This document shows positions 1-6,483 of a stretch of DNA of 12,963 nucleotides, piece after piece (the stretch's first letter is position 1; every line of letters starts with the position of its first letter). Both the position numbers and the translations under genes were made by a program. Location of the stretch: positions 1-12,963 of the forward strand of contig CAYRCJ010000020.1 in the NCBI GenBank assembly GCA_964422785.1. The letters are read 5' to 3'. The notes beneath the pieces are model-generated. The model was not told the DNA's origin. It did no database searches and saw only the letters and a list, made by a program, of their open reading frames with translations. Source of the DNA: CAYRCJ01 sp964422785 (GTDB taxonomy: Bacteria > Patescibacteriota > Minisyncoccia > UBA11713 > 2-01-FULL-45-33).

Positions 1-897
1 TTGCTGGGGATTGTTTTCGAACAAATCCTTTTTGAGATTCCCAAGTGGCGTTCCGCAGGGTACTCAATTATCGTAAATATTCACGGGGTTTTTTACTGGA
101 AGGATCAGTATGAAGAAGCGATAAACTCCAGCTTTCTTAAAAAAATAAATCCCGATATATACGTAAATTTTATTGCGAATTCGGACGCGGTAGTGCGTGA
201 ACTGCGGAAAAGGGATCAATGGCGCAATCTTTTGTTTAATAAAAACATACCGACAGTCGGCGCGTTGAAAGAAATTATGAGATGGCAAAGCGCGGAGAGA
301 TCGGCGACCAAGATCGCGGCCGGCTTTGAAGAAAAACCTTTTTTTACCGTTCCATCCGCCGGAAACGAATCCGTTCTCTATCGCCTGATGTTTGAGCCGT
401 GGCGAAAGAAATTTTATTTGGGGATGCCGCTTACATTTTTGCATGGCTCCAAAAATAAAAACAATCGCAGGCGGATTGATGAATTCGCGAGATGGCTTGA
501 GAACTACGTGATTCTTATTGATCCGCGATATGTCGAGCCGTTGGGCACAACCCAGCTGACTTCCGCGCATGAAAATGAAGCCGTTCATCATCATGTGGTG
601 GCCCGTGACCTAAAGTGGCTGATACCGCAATGCGACGGGATGATCGGGTTTTATCCCGATGCCGTTACTTCGTACGGAGAAAATTCTGAGCGGTCGGAAG
701 TGCACCGAACCAACGGAAAAACATTTTTGATTTATCCGAAAAAAGATTTTTTAAGCCCCTTTTTCACGGAATGGGCAGATGAAATATTTACAGACGAAAA
801 TAAGTTTAAGAAAAGATTTCTCGAATATCTGGGAAACGATTATATTAAAAAATGCGATAAACATGATATGATTTCAAGGGGTGAGGAGGCCATATGA
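1..897 (+). CDS. Nucleotide-kinase-like / nucleoside 2-deoxyribosyltransferase-like protein, 5' end cut by window
   Basis: The frame is open to base 1, so the true start probably lies upstream and the TTG at base 1 need not be a start. Residue numbers count from base 1. The front part (about 20-75) has HGVFYW (28-33) and NPDIYVNFI (50-58), then an RDQW (71-74), a pattern like the central and lid region of adenylate-kinase-type P-loop kinases; the P-loop itself would lie outside the window. The back part (about 165-275) has RDLKW (202-206), CDGMIGFYP (211-219), a SYG (224-226), an E at 233, and GKTFLIYP (239-246). That resembles the D...S/G..E...gK pattern of nucleoside 2-deoxyribosyltransferase-like folds. 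A two-domain nucleotide-handling enzyme is therefore suggested from motif resemblance only; the substrate is unknown. The stop TGA at 895-897 overlaps the ATG of the Nudix gene (ATGA), implying co-translation. Confidence 0.55.
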   Translation: MLGIVFEQILFEIPKWRSAGYSIIVNIHGVFYWKDQYEEAINSSFLKKINPDIYVNFIANSDAVVRELRKRDQWRNLLFNKNIPTVGALKEIMRWQSAERSATKIAAGFEEKPFFTVPSAGNESVLYRLMFEPWRKKFYLGMPLTFLHGSKNKNNRRRIDEFARWLENYVILIDPRYVEPLGTTQLTSAHENEAVHHHVVARDLKWLIPQCDGMIGFYPDAVTSYGENSERSEVHRTNGKTFLIYPKKDFLSPFFTEWADEIFTDENKFKKRFLEYLGNDYIKKCDKHDMISRGEEAI

Positions 898-1409
898 AAA
901 ATAAATGCGATCACTCTTCGGTGGCTTTGATTTTGAGAGGAAATGGTAAGATTTTGCTGATCGAAAGGAAAAAATACAATCCCGGTTTTGCTCTGCCCGC
1001 CGGTCATCAAGACGGCCTATGCGCAGAAGAAGCGGCGCTAAAAGAATTATTTGAAGAAGTTGGCCTTTCAAGCGATGAAGATAAAATAAGATTATGTTTG
1101 GCCATAACCTTGGATAATCCTTGCGCTCGAGCGGGCGGTACCCAGCATTTTTGGACGGTTTATGAAGTTTTGGACTGGCGAGGTGATTTAAAGCCAAGCG
1201 ACGAAGAAATAAAAAAAGCAGTTTGGGCTGGCGATGCCGATATCCAAAGGCTCGCCAAAAGACTTGAAGGTTTTATGGGAGAAAACAATTTAAAAATTGA
1301 TAATCTTCCGGAAGTTGTGAGGGTTGTTAACGGATCGCCGGAGTGGTCGGAAGACCCCGGCCTTGAACCGCCAATGTATGTTTTGTTTAAAGCGTTGAAA
1401 ATAATCTAA
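894..1409 (+). CDS. Nudix hydrolase
   Basis: Nudix enzymes hydrolyse a nucleoside diphosphate linked to another group, often as house-cleaning or signal-removing enzymes in the cytosol. At 171 aa this is a single-domain protein. The beta strand SVALILRGNGKILLIERK (9-26) is followed by the Nudix box at 37-58, ending in KELFEEVGL (50-58), which supplies the metal-binding glutamates E51, E54 and E55. The box is atypical: there is one residue fewer than the canonical spacing between the first Gly and the REUXEE element, the conserved Glu after the Gly is missing (Leu/Cys there), and Lys50 stands in place of Arg. The start is set by a GAGGAG Shine-Dalgarno at 883-888, and the ATG overlaps the upstream stop. 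The C-terminal part (130-160) contains a second conserved-looking stretch of unknown role. The exact substrate cannot be read from the sequence. Confidence 0.88.
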   Translation: MKNKCDHSSVALILRGNGKILLIERKKYNPGFALPAGHQDGLCAEEAALKELFEEVGLSSDEDKIRLCLAITLDNPCARAGGTQHFWTVYEVLDWRGDLKPSDEEIKKAVWAGDADIQRLAKRLEGFMGENNLKIDNLPEVVRVVNGSPEWSEDPGLEPPMYVLFKALKII

Positions 1410-1419
1410 CCTCCCTTAA

Positions 1420-1448
1420 CTCCCCCCCTACGAAGGGGGAGATTTTTT
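1420..1448 (+). terminator. Rho-independent terminator after the Nudix gene
   Basis: A 7-bp stem CTCCCCC (1420-1426) pairs with GGGGGAG (1435-1441) around an 8-nt loop and is followed by A plus six T (1442-1448). It starts 11 bases past the Nudix stop and closes the first transcription unit. Confidence 0.88.
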
Positions 1449-1452
1449 GCAC

Positions 1453-1482
1453 TTGACAATATAGTATTTGCTGTGTTATCCT
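1453..1482 (+). promoter_or_regulatory. Sigma70-type promoter with extended -10
   Basis: A perfect -35 TTGACA (1453-1458) is followed after 18 bases by TATCCT (1477-1482, 4 of 6 consensus), which carries an upstream TG (1474-1475) one base away, i.e. an extended -10. It sits directly behind a terminator and about 35 bases ahead of the GTG start of the small Cys-rich gene, so it should drive that gene independently. Confidence 0.72.
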
Positions 1483-1517
1483 TGAAAAGGATTTGAATCT
1501 AAAATAGGGGCAAAATC

Positions 1518-1844
1518 GTGGATTCTAGTACAAGGTTTGGACATTGCAACGAAGACATTTCCAACACAGCAAGGACGTTGGCCCTTTTGTTGATAGGAGT
1601 TTCAGAGCCAGTAGGCGGTTTGTATATGAGCCAGGAAGATTATGATGTGCTAGACTCAATGTTTTCTGCTAAGCGGGGTTCGTATGAGGCGGAAATTCAA
1701 GCAGTTAGGAATTTTTTGGCGCAGTATCTTGATCCAGAAAAAGATATTTGCCATTTATTTATTGACAGGATGTTCTGCAGAGATTGCAAAAGCTCTCCGT
1801 GCGAAAAACATGATGAAAAAAATTATAAAATGCCGCAACTGTAA
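1518..1844 (+). CDS. Small Cys-rich protein of unknown function
   Basis: I do not recognise this 108-residue protein. It has no signal peptide and no membrane segment of convincing length; a short hydrophobic stretch ALLLIGV lies at 22-28. The body (about 37-75) is acidic and probably helical. The C-terminus holds a cluster of potential metal ligands: C78, H79, C87, C90, C95 and H98, of which CRDC and CEKH (87-98) could form a small zinc site. The GTG start is supported by AGGGG (1506-1510) seven bases upstream; an in-frame ATG at 1626 would give a 72-residue version but has no comparable ribosome binding site. The gene has its own promoter and is bracketed by strong terminators on both sides, so it is transcribed alone. 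That clean isolation argues for a real gene with separate control despite the lack of a family assignment. Confidence 0.7.
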   Translation: MDSSTRFGHCNEDISNTARTLALLLIGVSEPVGGLYMSQEDYDVLDSMFSAKRGSYEAEIQAVRNFLAQYLDPEKDICHLFIDRMFCRDCKSSPCEKHDEKNYKMPQL

Positions 1845-1875
1845 ATAAATAACCGCCGGAAGCCTAAGGGTTTTC

Positions 1876-1908
1876 AATAGGCAACGCTCGTTGCCTATTT
1901 TGTTTTTT
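1876..1908 (+). terminator. Strong Rho-independent terminator after the small Cys-rich gene
   Basis: AATAGGCAACG (1876-1886) is perfectly complementary to CGTTGCCTATT (1889-1899), giving a stem of up to 11 bp with a minimal loop, followed by a T-rich tail to 1908. It ends only 17 bases before the next start codon. Confidence 0.93.
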
Positions 1909-1925
1909 AATTTTAAGATTGATGT

Positions 1926-2384
1926 ATGAAATCTATCGTCTTCTGCTCATCTCAAAGATTTGCCAAGGAACTCTACGAGTTTATTGATGAATTGAAGAAG
2001 ATCGCCAAAGAAAGGGGCATTGGCATAAGCGTTTTGCACCCTCAATTCACCAAAGACGAAGAGCACCTGATGCATCTCCATGAAAAGGAGAGATTGAAGG
2101 ATCGGAATTATAAAGGAGACATTGCCGGCAAAGTTTACGACCATCTTTTTAGAAAAGTAAAAGTTGCTGATGTCTGTTTTATTTTTAATAAAAACGGATA
2201 TGTGGGCGCCAATGTGGTAGGCGAGCTTTTCGCGGCGGCGGTGTTGGGCAAAATGATTTATTCTCTGGAAAACAAGACTTTAATGGGCCATTATCCGCAC
2301 GATCTCTATGAGGAGCCATCCGCCGGTAAATTAATTCACGAAATTATTTCCACCCCGGAGGATTTGCTTTCCCGGCTAATTTAA
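1926..2384 (+). CDS. Nucleoside 2-deoxyribosyltransferase-like protein
   Basis: This 152-aa protein opens with a Rossmann-like strand KSIVFCSSQRFAKEL (2-16). The diagnostic part is KVKVADVCFIFNKNGYVGANVVGELFAAAVLGKMIY (77-112, key residues D82, N88, G91, G94, E100, G108, K109). This matches the pattern ADvvlv.N..gyiG.n...Ei..A...gK.iy seen in small nucleoside-2-deoxyribosyltransferase-like proteins. Family members cleave or exchange the N-glycosidic bond of deoxynucleosides or nucleotides; whether this one is active, and on what, cannot be told. There is no Shine-Dalgarno, and the ATG at 1926 lies 17 bases beyond the preceding terminator. A weak TTTAAT (1906-1911) could be its -10, which would give a leader of only a few bases. 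An overlapping ATG at 1922 is in another frame and gives no matching protein. Confidence 0.72.
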   Translation: MKSIVFCSSQRFAKELYEFIDELKKIAKERGIGISVLHPQFTKDEEHLMHLHEKERLKDRNYKGDIAGKVYDHLFRKVKVADVCFIFNKNGYVGANVVGELFAAAVLGKMIYSLENKTLMGHYPHDLYEEPSAGKLIHEIISTPEDLLSRLI

Positions 2385-2394
2385 GTAATATTAT
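2364..2394 (+). promoter_or_regulatory. Possible promoter for secD, giving a leaderless or near-leaderless mRNA
   Basis: TATTAT (2389-2394), or the overlapping TAATAT (2386-2391), lies seven bases ahead of the secD ATG; a weak TTGCTT (2364-2369) could be the -35. Transcription from here would start at or beside the ATG. No Shine-Dalgarno is present. AT-rich hexamers arise by chance, so this is tentative. Confidence 0.35.
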
Positions 2395-2401
2395 AAAACG
2401 T

Positions 2402-3682
2402 ATGAAAATTCGCTTTATCGCGCTTATTATTTTAATAGCCGGAGCCGCTGTGGGTTATTTTGACTGGCTGCACCCGTTTCATTTGGGTCTTGATCTTCAG
2501 GGCGGGACTCATTTGGTGTATCGCGCCGATGTTTCTTCTGTGGCGGCGGCGGATGTCGGCGAGGCAATGGCATCGCTCAGGGACGTTATCGAGAGAAGAA
2601 TAAATTTTTTCGGCGTTTCCGAGCCGGTAGTACAGGTTGAAAACGTGGCCGGAGACCAGAGGCTTATTGTTGAACTAGCCGGTGTTTTCGATATCAAAGA
2701 GGCTATAAAACTGATTGGAGAAACTCCGCTTTTGGAATTTAAGGAAATAAAAAAAGAACTGGCAAATTTGCCTCCCGACTCAAATAAACAACTTTCCTTG
2801 AAAGACGATTTTGTCTCCACCGGACTTAGCGGCAAATATGTTAAAAGAGCTGACGTAAATTTTAATAACACCACCGGCGCTCCCACTATCGGGCTTGAAT
2901 TTACCGATGACGGAGCAAAACTTTTTGAAAATATAACAGAAAGAAATGTCGGCAAACCATTGGCTATTTTTCTCGATGGAGAGGCGATGAGCGCTCCTCG
3001 CGTTAATGAAAAGATAGTAGGCGGCCGCGCCCAGATTACCGGAAATTTCTCCATAGACGAAGCCCGCCAGTTGGTGCGCAGATTCAACGCCGGCGCCCTG
3101 CCTCTGCCGATTTCTCTGCTTTCACAGCAAAGCGTTGAGTCTTCGCTGGGTCACGATTCTTTGGCTAAGAGTTTAATGGCCGGGATCTACGGGACGCTTT
3201 TGGTTATGCTTTTTATGGTTTTGTGGTACAGGCTTCCGGGAGTAATTGCCGTGCTCGCCTTGGGAGTTTATGCTTCTTTAACTTTGCTTTTATTTAAATT
3301 GATTCCGGTTACGCTTTCTTCAGCTGGGATTGCCGGTTTTATTTTGTCTATCGGTATGGCCGTCGACGCGAATATTTTAATTTTTGAAAGAATGAAAGAG
3401 GAATTGCAGGGCGGCAGAACTTTGGACGGCGCTATGACAGAGGGTTTCAGACGCGCCTGGACCTCAATCCGTGATTCAAATGTTTCAAGTTTAATCACAT
3501 CAGTCACCCTGTATTGGTTTGGCACGAGCATAGTAAGGGGCTTCGCTTTAACTCTTGGGCTCGGAATTTTGGTCAGTATGTTTTCGGCAATCACCGCTTC
3601 GCGTTATTTTTTGCGATCGCTTCCTCACGCCGGTCAAGGAAAACTTTTGAAATTCCTCTTCGGCAGCGGAGTTAGTTCGTAA
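2402..3682 (+). CDS. secD: Protein translocase subunit SecD
   Basis: SecD works with SecF and SecYEG in the cytoplasmic membrane, using the proton gradient to pull exported proteins to completion. TM1 is about 4-20 and is followed by the family hallmark LGLDLQGGTHLVY (28-40). Next comes the first P1 repeat with VIERRINFFGVSEPVVQVE (62-80), then the P1 head around 100-235. The C-terminal five-helix bundle (about 255-405) contains the RND signature GIAGFILSIGMAVDANILIFER (key residues G309, G318, D322, N324, E329, R330) with the proton-relay Asp322, and the RDSNVSSLITS stretch (357-367). At 426 aa it is much shorter than the Escherichia coli protein (615 aa) because the P1 periplasmic part is compact, as is common in small genomes. 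No secF follows, which is unusual because the two are normally adjacent. No Shine-Dalgarno is seen; the start is fixed by the TM1-to-DLQGG spacing. Confidence 0.96.
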   Translation: MKIRFIALIILIAGAAVGYFDWLHPFHLGLDLQGGTHLVYRADVSSVAAADVGEAMASLRDVIERRINFFGVSEPVVQVENVAGDQRLIVELAGVFDIKEAIKLIGETPLLEFKEIKKELANLPPDSNKQLSLKDDFVSTGLSGKYVKRADVNFNNTTGAPTIGLEFTDDGAKLFENITERNVGKPLAIFLDGEAMSAPRVNEKIVGGRAQITGNFSIDEARQLVRRFNAGALPLPISLLSQQSVESSLGHDSLAKSLMAGIYGTLLVMLFMVLWYRLPGVIAVLALGVYASLTLLLFKLIPVTLSSAGIAGFILSIGMAVDANILIFERMKEELQGGRTLDGAMTEGFRRAWTSIRDSNVSSLITSVTLYWFGTSIVRGFALTLGLGILVSMFSAITASRYFLRSLPHAGQGKLLKFLFGSGVSS

Positions 3683-3724
3683 TAATTTCTTTCGCGTTAA
3701 ACATTCACATCATTCTCTATTCTT

Positions 3725-3751
3725 TTGTCAAGATTTTCTTTTGGCTATCCG
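3725..3751 (+). promoter_or_regulatory. Weak candidate promoter upstream of the LTD/PKD gene
   Basis: TTGTCA (3725-3730, 5 of 6) is followed after 15 bases by TATCCG (3746-3751, 3 of 6), which shares its TATCC core with the better promoter at 1477. The spacing is short, so this is a weak call. The 86-base gap 3683-3768 has no terminator hairpin and no clear Shine-Dalgarno. Confidence 0.28.
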
Positions 3752-3768
3752 TACGCTAAGTTTCTAGA

Positions 3769-5319
3769 ATGTTTAGTAAAAGATTTTTAACCGGAATTTT
3801 TCTTTCCGCGGCGATATTTACGCCAAGTTTCATTTACGCGGCCAATTCGGATGTCTCCATTTCCGAAGTTTTATTTGACCCCGATGGAACTGATACGAGC
3901 TTCGAATACATTGTCGTTAAAAATTTTGGATCATCCGATATAAGTTTAACCGGTTGGGATTTGTATCCGGACGGCATCGGATATTTTACTTTTCCAAGTT
4001 TCAGCTTAAGCGCCGGCCATGAAGCAAAAATTCATTTGCATGCCACCGGCACTGCGGACGGAGAAAATCTTTACCACTCATCGGCCTCCGGCAACATGAG
4101 CAATTCATCCGGTTCGGTAGCGCTTTTTTCCGGAACCGCTCACTCAAAAGACACCATCGTCTCATTTCTCAGATATCACAAGCCGGGAAGTACGGAGAGA
4201 AAAACCTGGGAGACAACCGCCGCAAGCGCCGGTATTTGGACATTGAATTCTTTCGTTGATATTTCAGCCGGAGCGGAAGGAAAAATTCTTACTCTGACGG
4301 ATTTTAATAATAGATTTTTGACAGGCAGCTGGAGTTTAAATAGTACGTCCACCCCGGCGGAGCCACCCTCGGCTCCGCCGGCAAGTCCTGCTCCATCCCC
4401 GGATCCTTCTCCGGCTTCGTCGCCGGAGCTGTCAGTTATTGTTTCCGGCAGCATACCGGATCCGGGTACTGACGGCAAAATAAAGGCATATGCCGGGCAG
4501 GATAGAACTGTGTTTGCAGGGGCAGATGTTGATTTTGAGGGCTCGTCCGAATCGCTTGTCGGAGAACCTCTCAAAAATGCCAGATTTTTGTGGAATTTCG
4601 GCGACGGAATGACATCCGTCGGCCAAAAAACTTCTCACTCATTTTTGTATCCCGGAGTTTATACCGTTTCTTTAAATATTTCTCTTGCTGAATTTAGCGC
4701 CACCGATAGAGTCAAAATAACCGCGATCCCAAATGCTCTCACGATTTCAGAAATAAAAACCGGAGAGTCCGGATGGCTTGAAGTGAAAAACGCGTCAGCA
4801 AAAACTTTGGATATTTCAAATTTTATGATCGAGGCGGGGACAGACAGGCATTTTATATTTCCAGCAAACACTTTTATTTCCCCAAATGCCTTTTTGGTTT
4901 TAAGCAGAACTGTTTTGGGTTTTATTTTTCCGGATTCAGGAGAACTTAAACTGAAATATCCGAACGGATCGGTTGTGGCGTCCTCCTCATACCCGTTATT
5001 GCCCATGATGGCAGGAGAAAGCCTCAGCTTAATAGATGGAGGGTGGCAAAAAACCAAAGAGACGCCGGGAGACAAGAATTCTTCATCAATTTTACAAATT
5101 GTCTCAAAAAAAATAGTTTCCTTGCCTTTGCCCGGCCCCGGTCCAACGGCGAAAAACTCGGAAAAAGAAAATCTGACGGCTTCTGTTTCCGATTCGGATT
5201 TACACCAGGATAAAAGTTCTTCTTTCAGCGAATATGCCTGGCTTTTTGGGAGCATCGGCATCGGCGGCACAATCGGCATAACCACGATTTTTAGGAGGAG
5301 GCGCAAATTACTTCTTTGA
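3769..5319 (+). CDS. Secreted, membrane-anchored LTD-PKD-LTD surface protein
   Basis: This 516-aa protein starts with a signal peptide: basic MFSKR, hydrophobic core to about 20, likely cleavage after FIYA (21-24). A lamin-tail-like domain follows (about 27-135; VSISEVLFDPDG 29-40, FEYIVVKNFG 45-54, LTGWDL 60-65). Then come a Pro/Ser linker (about 196-220), a PKD domain (about 240-318; FLWNFGDG 273-280, HSFLYPGVYTVSL 290-302), and a second LTD (about 323-435; LTISEIK 324-330, WLEVKN 336-341, closing TPGDKN 432-437). After a polar spacer there is one membrane helix (about 489-508) and a cytoplasmic RRRRK (509-513). The layout is of an exported protein held by its C-terminus with beta-sandwich domains outside, suited to adhesion or cell-envelope scaffolding; no enzyme motif is seen. 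No LPXTG-type sorting signal precedes the helix. It follows the export gene secD and precedes the glycosyltransferases, so it could be a glycosylated surface protein (inference). Confidence 0.9.
   Translation: MFSKRFLTGIFLSAAIFTPSFIYAANSDVSISEVLFDPDGTDTSFEYIVVKNFGSSDISLTGWDLYPDGIGYFTFPSFSLSAGHEAKIHLHATGTADGENLYHSSASGNMSNSSGSVALFSGTAHSKDTIVSFLRYHKPGSTERKTWETTAASAGIWTLNSFVDISAGAEGKILTLTDFNNRFLTGSWSLNSTSTPAEPPSAPPASPAPSPDPSPASSPELSVIVSGSIPDPGTDGKIKAYAGQDRTVFAGADVDFEGSSESLVGEPLKNARFLWNFGDGMTSVGQKTSHSFLYPGVYTVSLNISLAEFSATDRVKITAIPNALTISEIKTGESGWLEVKNASAKTLDISNFMIEAGTDRHFIFPANTFISPNAFLVLSRTVLGFIFPDSGELKLKYPNGSVVASSSYPLLPMMAGESLSLIDGGWQKTKETPGDKNSSSILQIVSKKIVSLPLPGPGPTAKNSEKENLTASVSDSDLHQDKSSSFSEYAWLFGSIGIGGTIGITTIFRRRRKLLL
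4354..4381 (+). repeat. Perfect 11-bp GC-rich inverted repeat inside the LTD/PKD gene
   Basis: CCGGCGGAGCC (4354-4364) is an exact inverted copy of GGCTCCGCCGG (4371-4381) with a 6-base loop. It lies in the Pro/Ser linker coding part and should form a very stable mRNA hairpin. Confidence 0.8.
4409..4428 (+). repeat. Second GC-rich inverted repeat in the same linker
   Basis: CTCCGGC (4409-4415) pairs with GCCGGAG (4422-4428) around a 6-base loop TTCGTC. It lies 27 bases after the first hairpin and shares its CCGG/CTCCG core. No T tract follows, so it is not a normal intrinsic terminator. Confidence 0.7.
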
Positions 5320-5331
5320 GGTTTCCCGCGT

Positions 5332-5337
5332 TATAAT
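5332..5337 (+). promoter_or_regulatory. Candidate -10 box of the glycosyltransferase operon
   Basis: A perfect TATAAT (5332-5337) lies in the 27-base gap after the LTD/PKD stop, nine bases before the ATG at 5347. Transcription from it would give a leader of about 2-3 bases. No good -35 is visible at 16-18 bases upstream, and only a weak AGG (5339-5341 region, TAGGC) resembles a ribosome binding site. Confidence 0.42.
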
Positions 5338-5346
5338 TAGGCATAA

Positions 5347-6483
5347 ATGAATACCGATAACAAAAAACCAATCGTGTTGGTGTTTACTTCTTTTTATAAG
5401 CCCAAAATGGGGGGCGCGGAGCTTGCTATTCAGGAGATAGCGAAGCGTCTCAAAAATAATTTTGATTTTCATATTATTACTCACAGGCTTGCCGGCAACG
5501 CTGCTTCATCCGAAAATGATGACGGCATTTTAATTCATCGGATCGGCTTTGGCTCGCGCCTTGAAAGAATGTTTATATTCCCGTTCTTGGCAATGTTCAA
5601 AGGATTTTCTTTGGCAAATAAATTTAACGATAGAAAAATTTTATCTTGGGGTTTGATGATATCTTATGCCTCAATCGGAGCTTTTTTTCTGAAATTTTTA
5701 AAACCCAAAATTCCTTTCATACTGACGATTCAGGAAGGCGATCTTGAATGGTCCCCGAGACTCCGCAATCTGGGGCAGGCAGCTTTATGGTGGAAATTAA
5801 TTTTTAAAAAGTCCGATCATGTAACCGCGCTAAGTAAATATCTCTTAAATAAAGTTCGGGAGTCGGGCTACAAAGGCCCGGCCACAGTCTTGCCCAACGG
5901 CGTCGACGAAAATCTGCTGTCTTTAGGAAAATTCGGCAACGAAGTTCCGGTGATTTTTTCCGCATCGCGACTGGTTCACAAAAATGGCCTGGACATTTTG
6001 CTTCGGGCCGCCGCCAAAATAAAAGACGAGCTTCCTTTCCGTATTCTATTGGCCGGCGCGGGGCGGGATCTGGCAAAGCTGCAGAAATTAAAAAATGATT
6101 TAGGGCTTGGAGACAAAGTGGAATTTTTAGGAAACGTTTCCTACGAAAAATTAAAGGATTATTATAAAGGTACTGATTTATTTGTGCGCCCATCGCGCTC
6201 GGAAGGTTTGGGCAGTGCTTTTTTGGAATCTATGGCCGCAGGAGTTATTACAATCGGCGCAAACGTCGGGGGGATTCCGGATTTTCTATTTCACGGCAAA
6301 ACAGGATTTTTGGTTGAGCCGGATAACGTCGAAGCTCTTTCGGGCCAGCTTAAAGAATCGCTGACAATGAGCCTTGCCGCGAAGGACAATATTATTAAAA
6401 ACGCCAGGACCCTAATTAAAGAAAAGTTTTTGTGGAATGATGTGGCCGGGCGCGCCGAAGAAATTTTTAATATGCATTTATGA
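5347..6483 (+). CDS. GT4-type glycosyltransferase, first of the cluster
   Basis: This 378-aa protein has the two Rossmann-like lobes of a retaining GT-B enzyme that moves sugar from a nucleotide-activated donor to an acceptor on the inner face of the membrane. The N-lobe has the acceptor-side glycine loop KPKMGGAELA (18-27). The hinge carries VLPNGVD (181-187). The C-lobe has the donor phosphate-binding pair R208 and K212 (SASRLVHKNG) and the EX7E element E286-E294 (EGLGSAFLE), followed by GGIPDFLFHGKTGFLV (308-323). All key residues are present, so it should be active; donor and acceptor are unknown. It begins the operon and overlaps the next gene by ATGA at 6480-6483. No signal peptide or clear membrane helix is present; a hydrophobic patch at about 100-117 may dip into the membrane. 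Confidence 0.93.
   Translation: MNTDNKKPIVLVFTSFYKPKMGGAELAIQEIAKRLKNNFDFHIITHRLAGNAASSENDDGILIHRIGFGSRLERMFIFPFLAMFKGFSLANKFNDRKILSWGLMISYASIGAFFLKFLKPKIPFILTIQEGDLEWSPRLRNLGQAALWWKLIFKKSDHVTALSKYLLNKVRESGYKGPATVLPNGVDENLLSLGKFGNEVPVIFSASRLVHKNGLDILLRAAAKIKDELPFRILLAGAGRDLAKLQKLKNDLGLGDKVEFLGNVSYEKLKDYYKGTDLFVRPSRSEGLGSAFLESMAAGVITIGANVGGIPDFLFHGKTGFLVEPDNVEALSGQLKESLTMSLAAKDNIIKNARTLIKEKFLWNDVAGRAEEIFNMHL

Noticed and set aside
2509..3087. Minus-strand open frame of 192 codons within secD
   Set aside because: SecD on the plus strand is unambiguous here. The reverse frame is low-complexity Ser/Thr-rich and has no family signature.
3683..3768. Possible small gene or RNA between secD and the LTD gene
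   Set aside because: The 86 bases contain no hairpin with a T tract, no start with a ribosome binding site and no tRNA-like fold; only a weak promoter candidate was seen.
5122..5150. Pro-rich LPLPGPGP near the end of the LTD/PKD protein as a sortase signal
   Set aside because: It does not match LPXTG and lies about 30 residues before the membrane helix, too far away for a sorting signal.
4659..5306. Long open frame of 215 codons on the minus strand
   Set aside because: It lies wholly inside the LTD/PKD gene, whose domains are clear. The antisense protein has no recognisable motif and there is no ribosome binding site; it is a by-product of codon bias.
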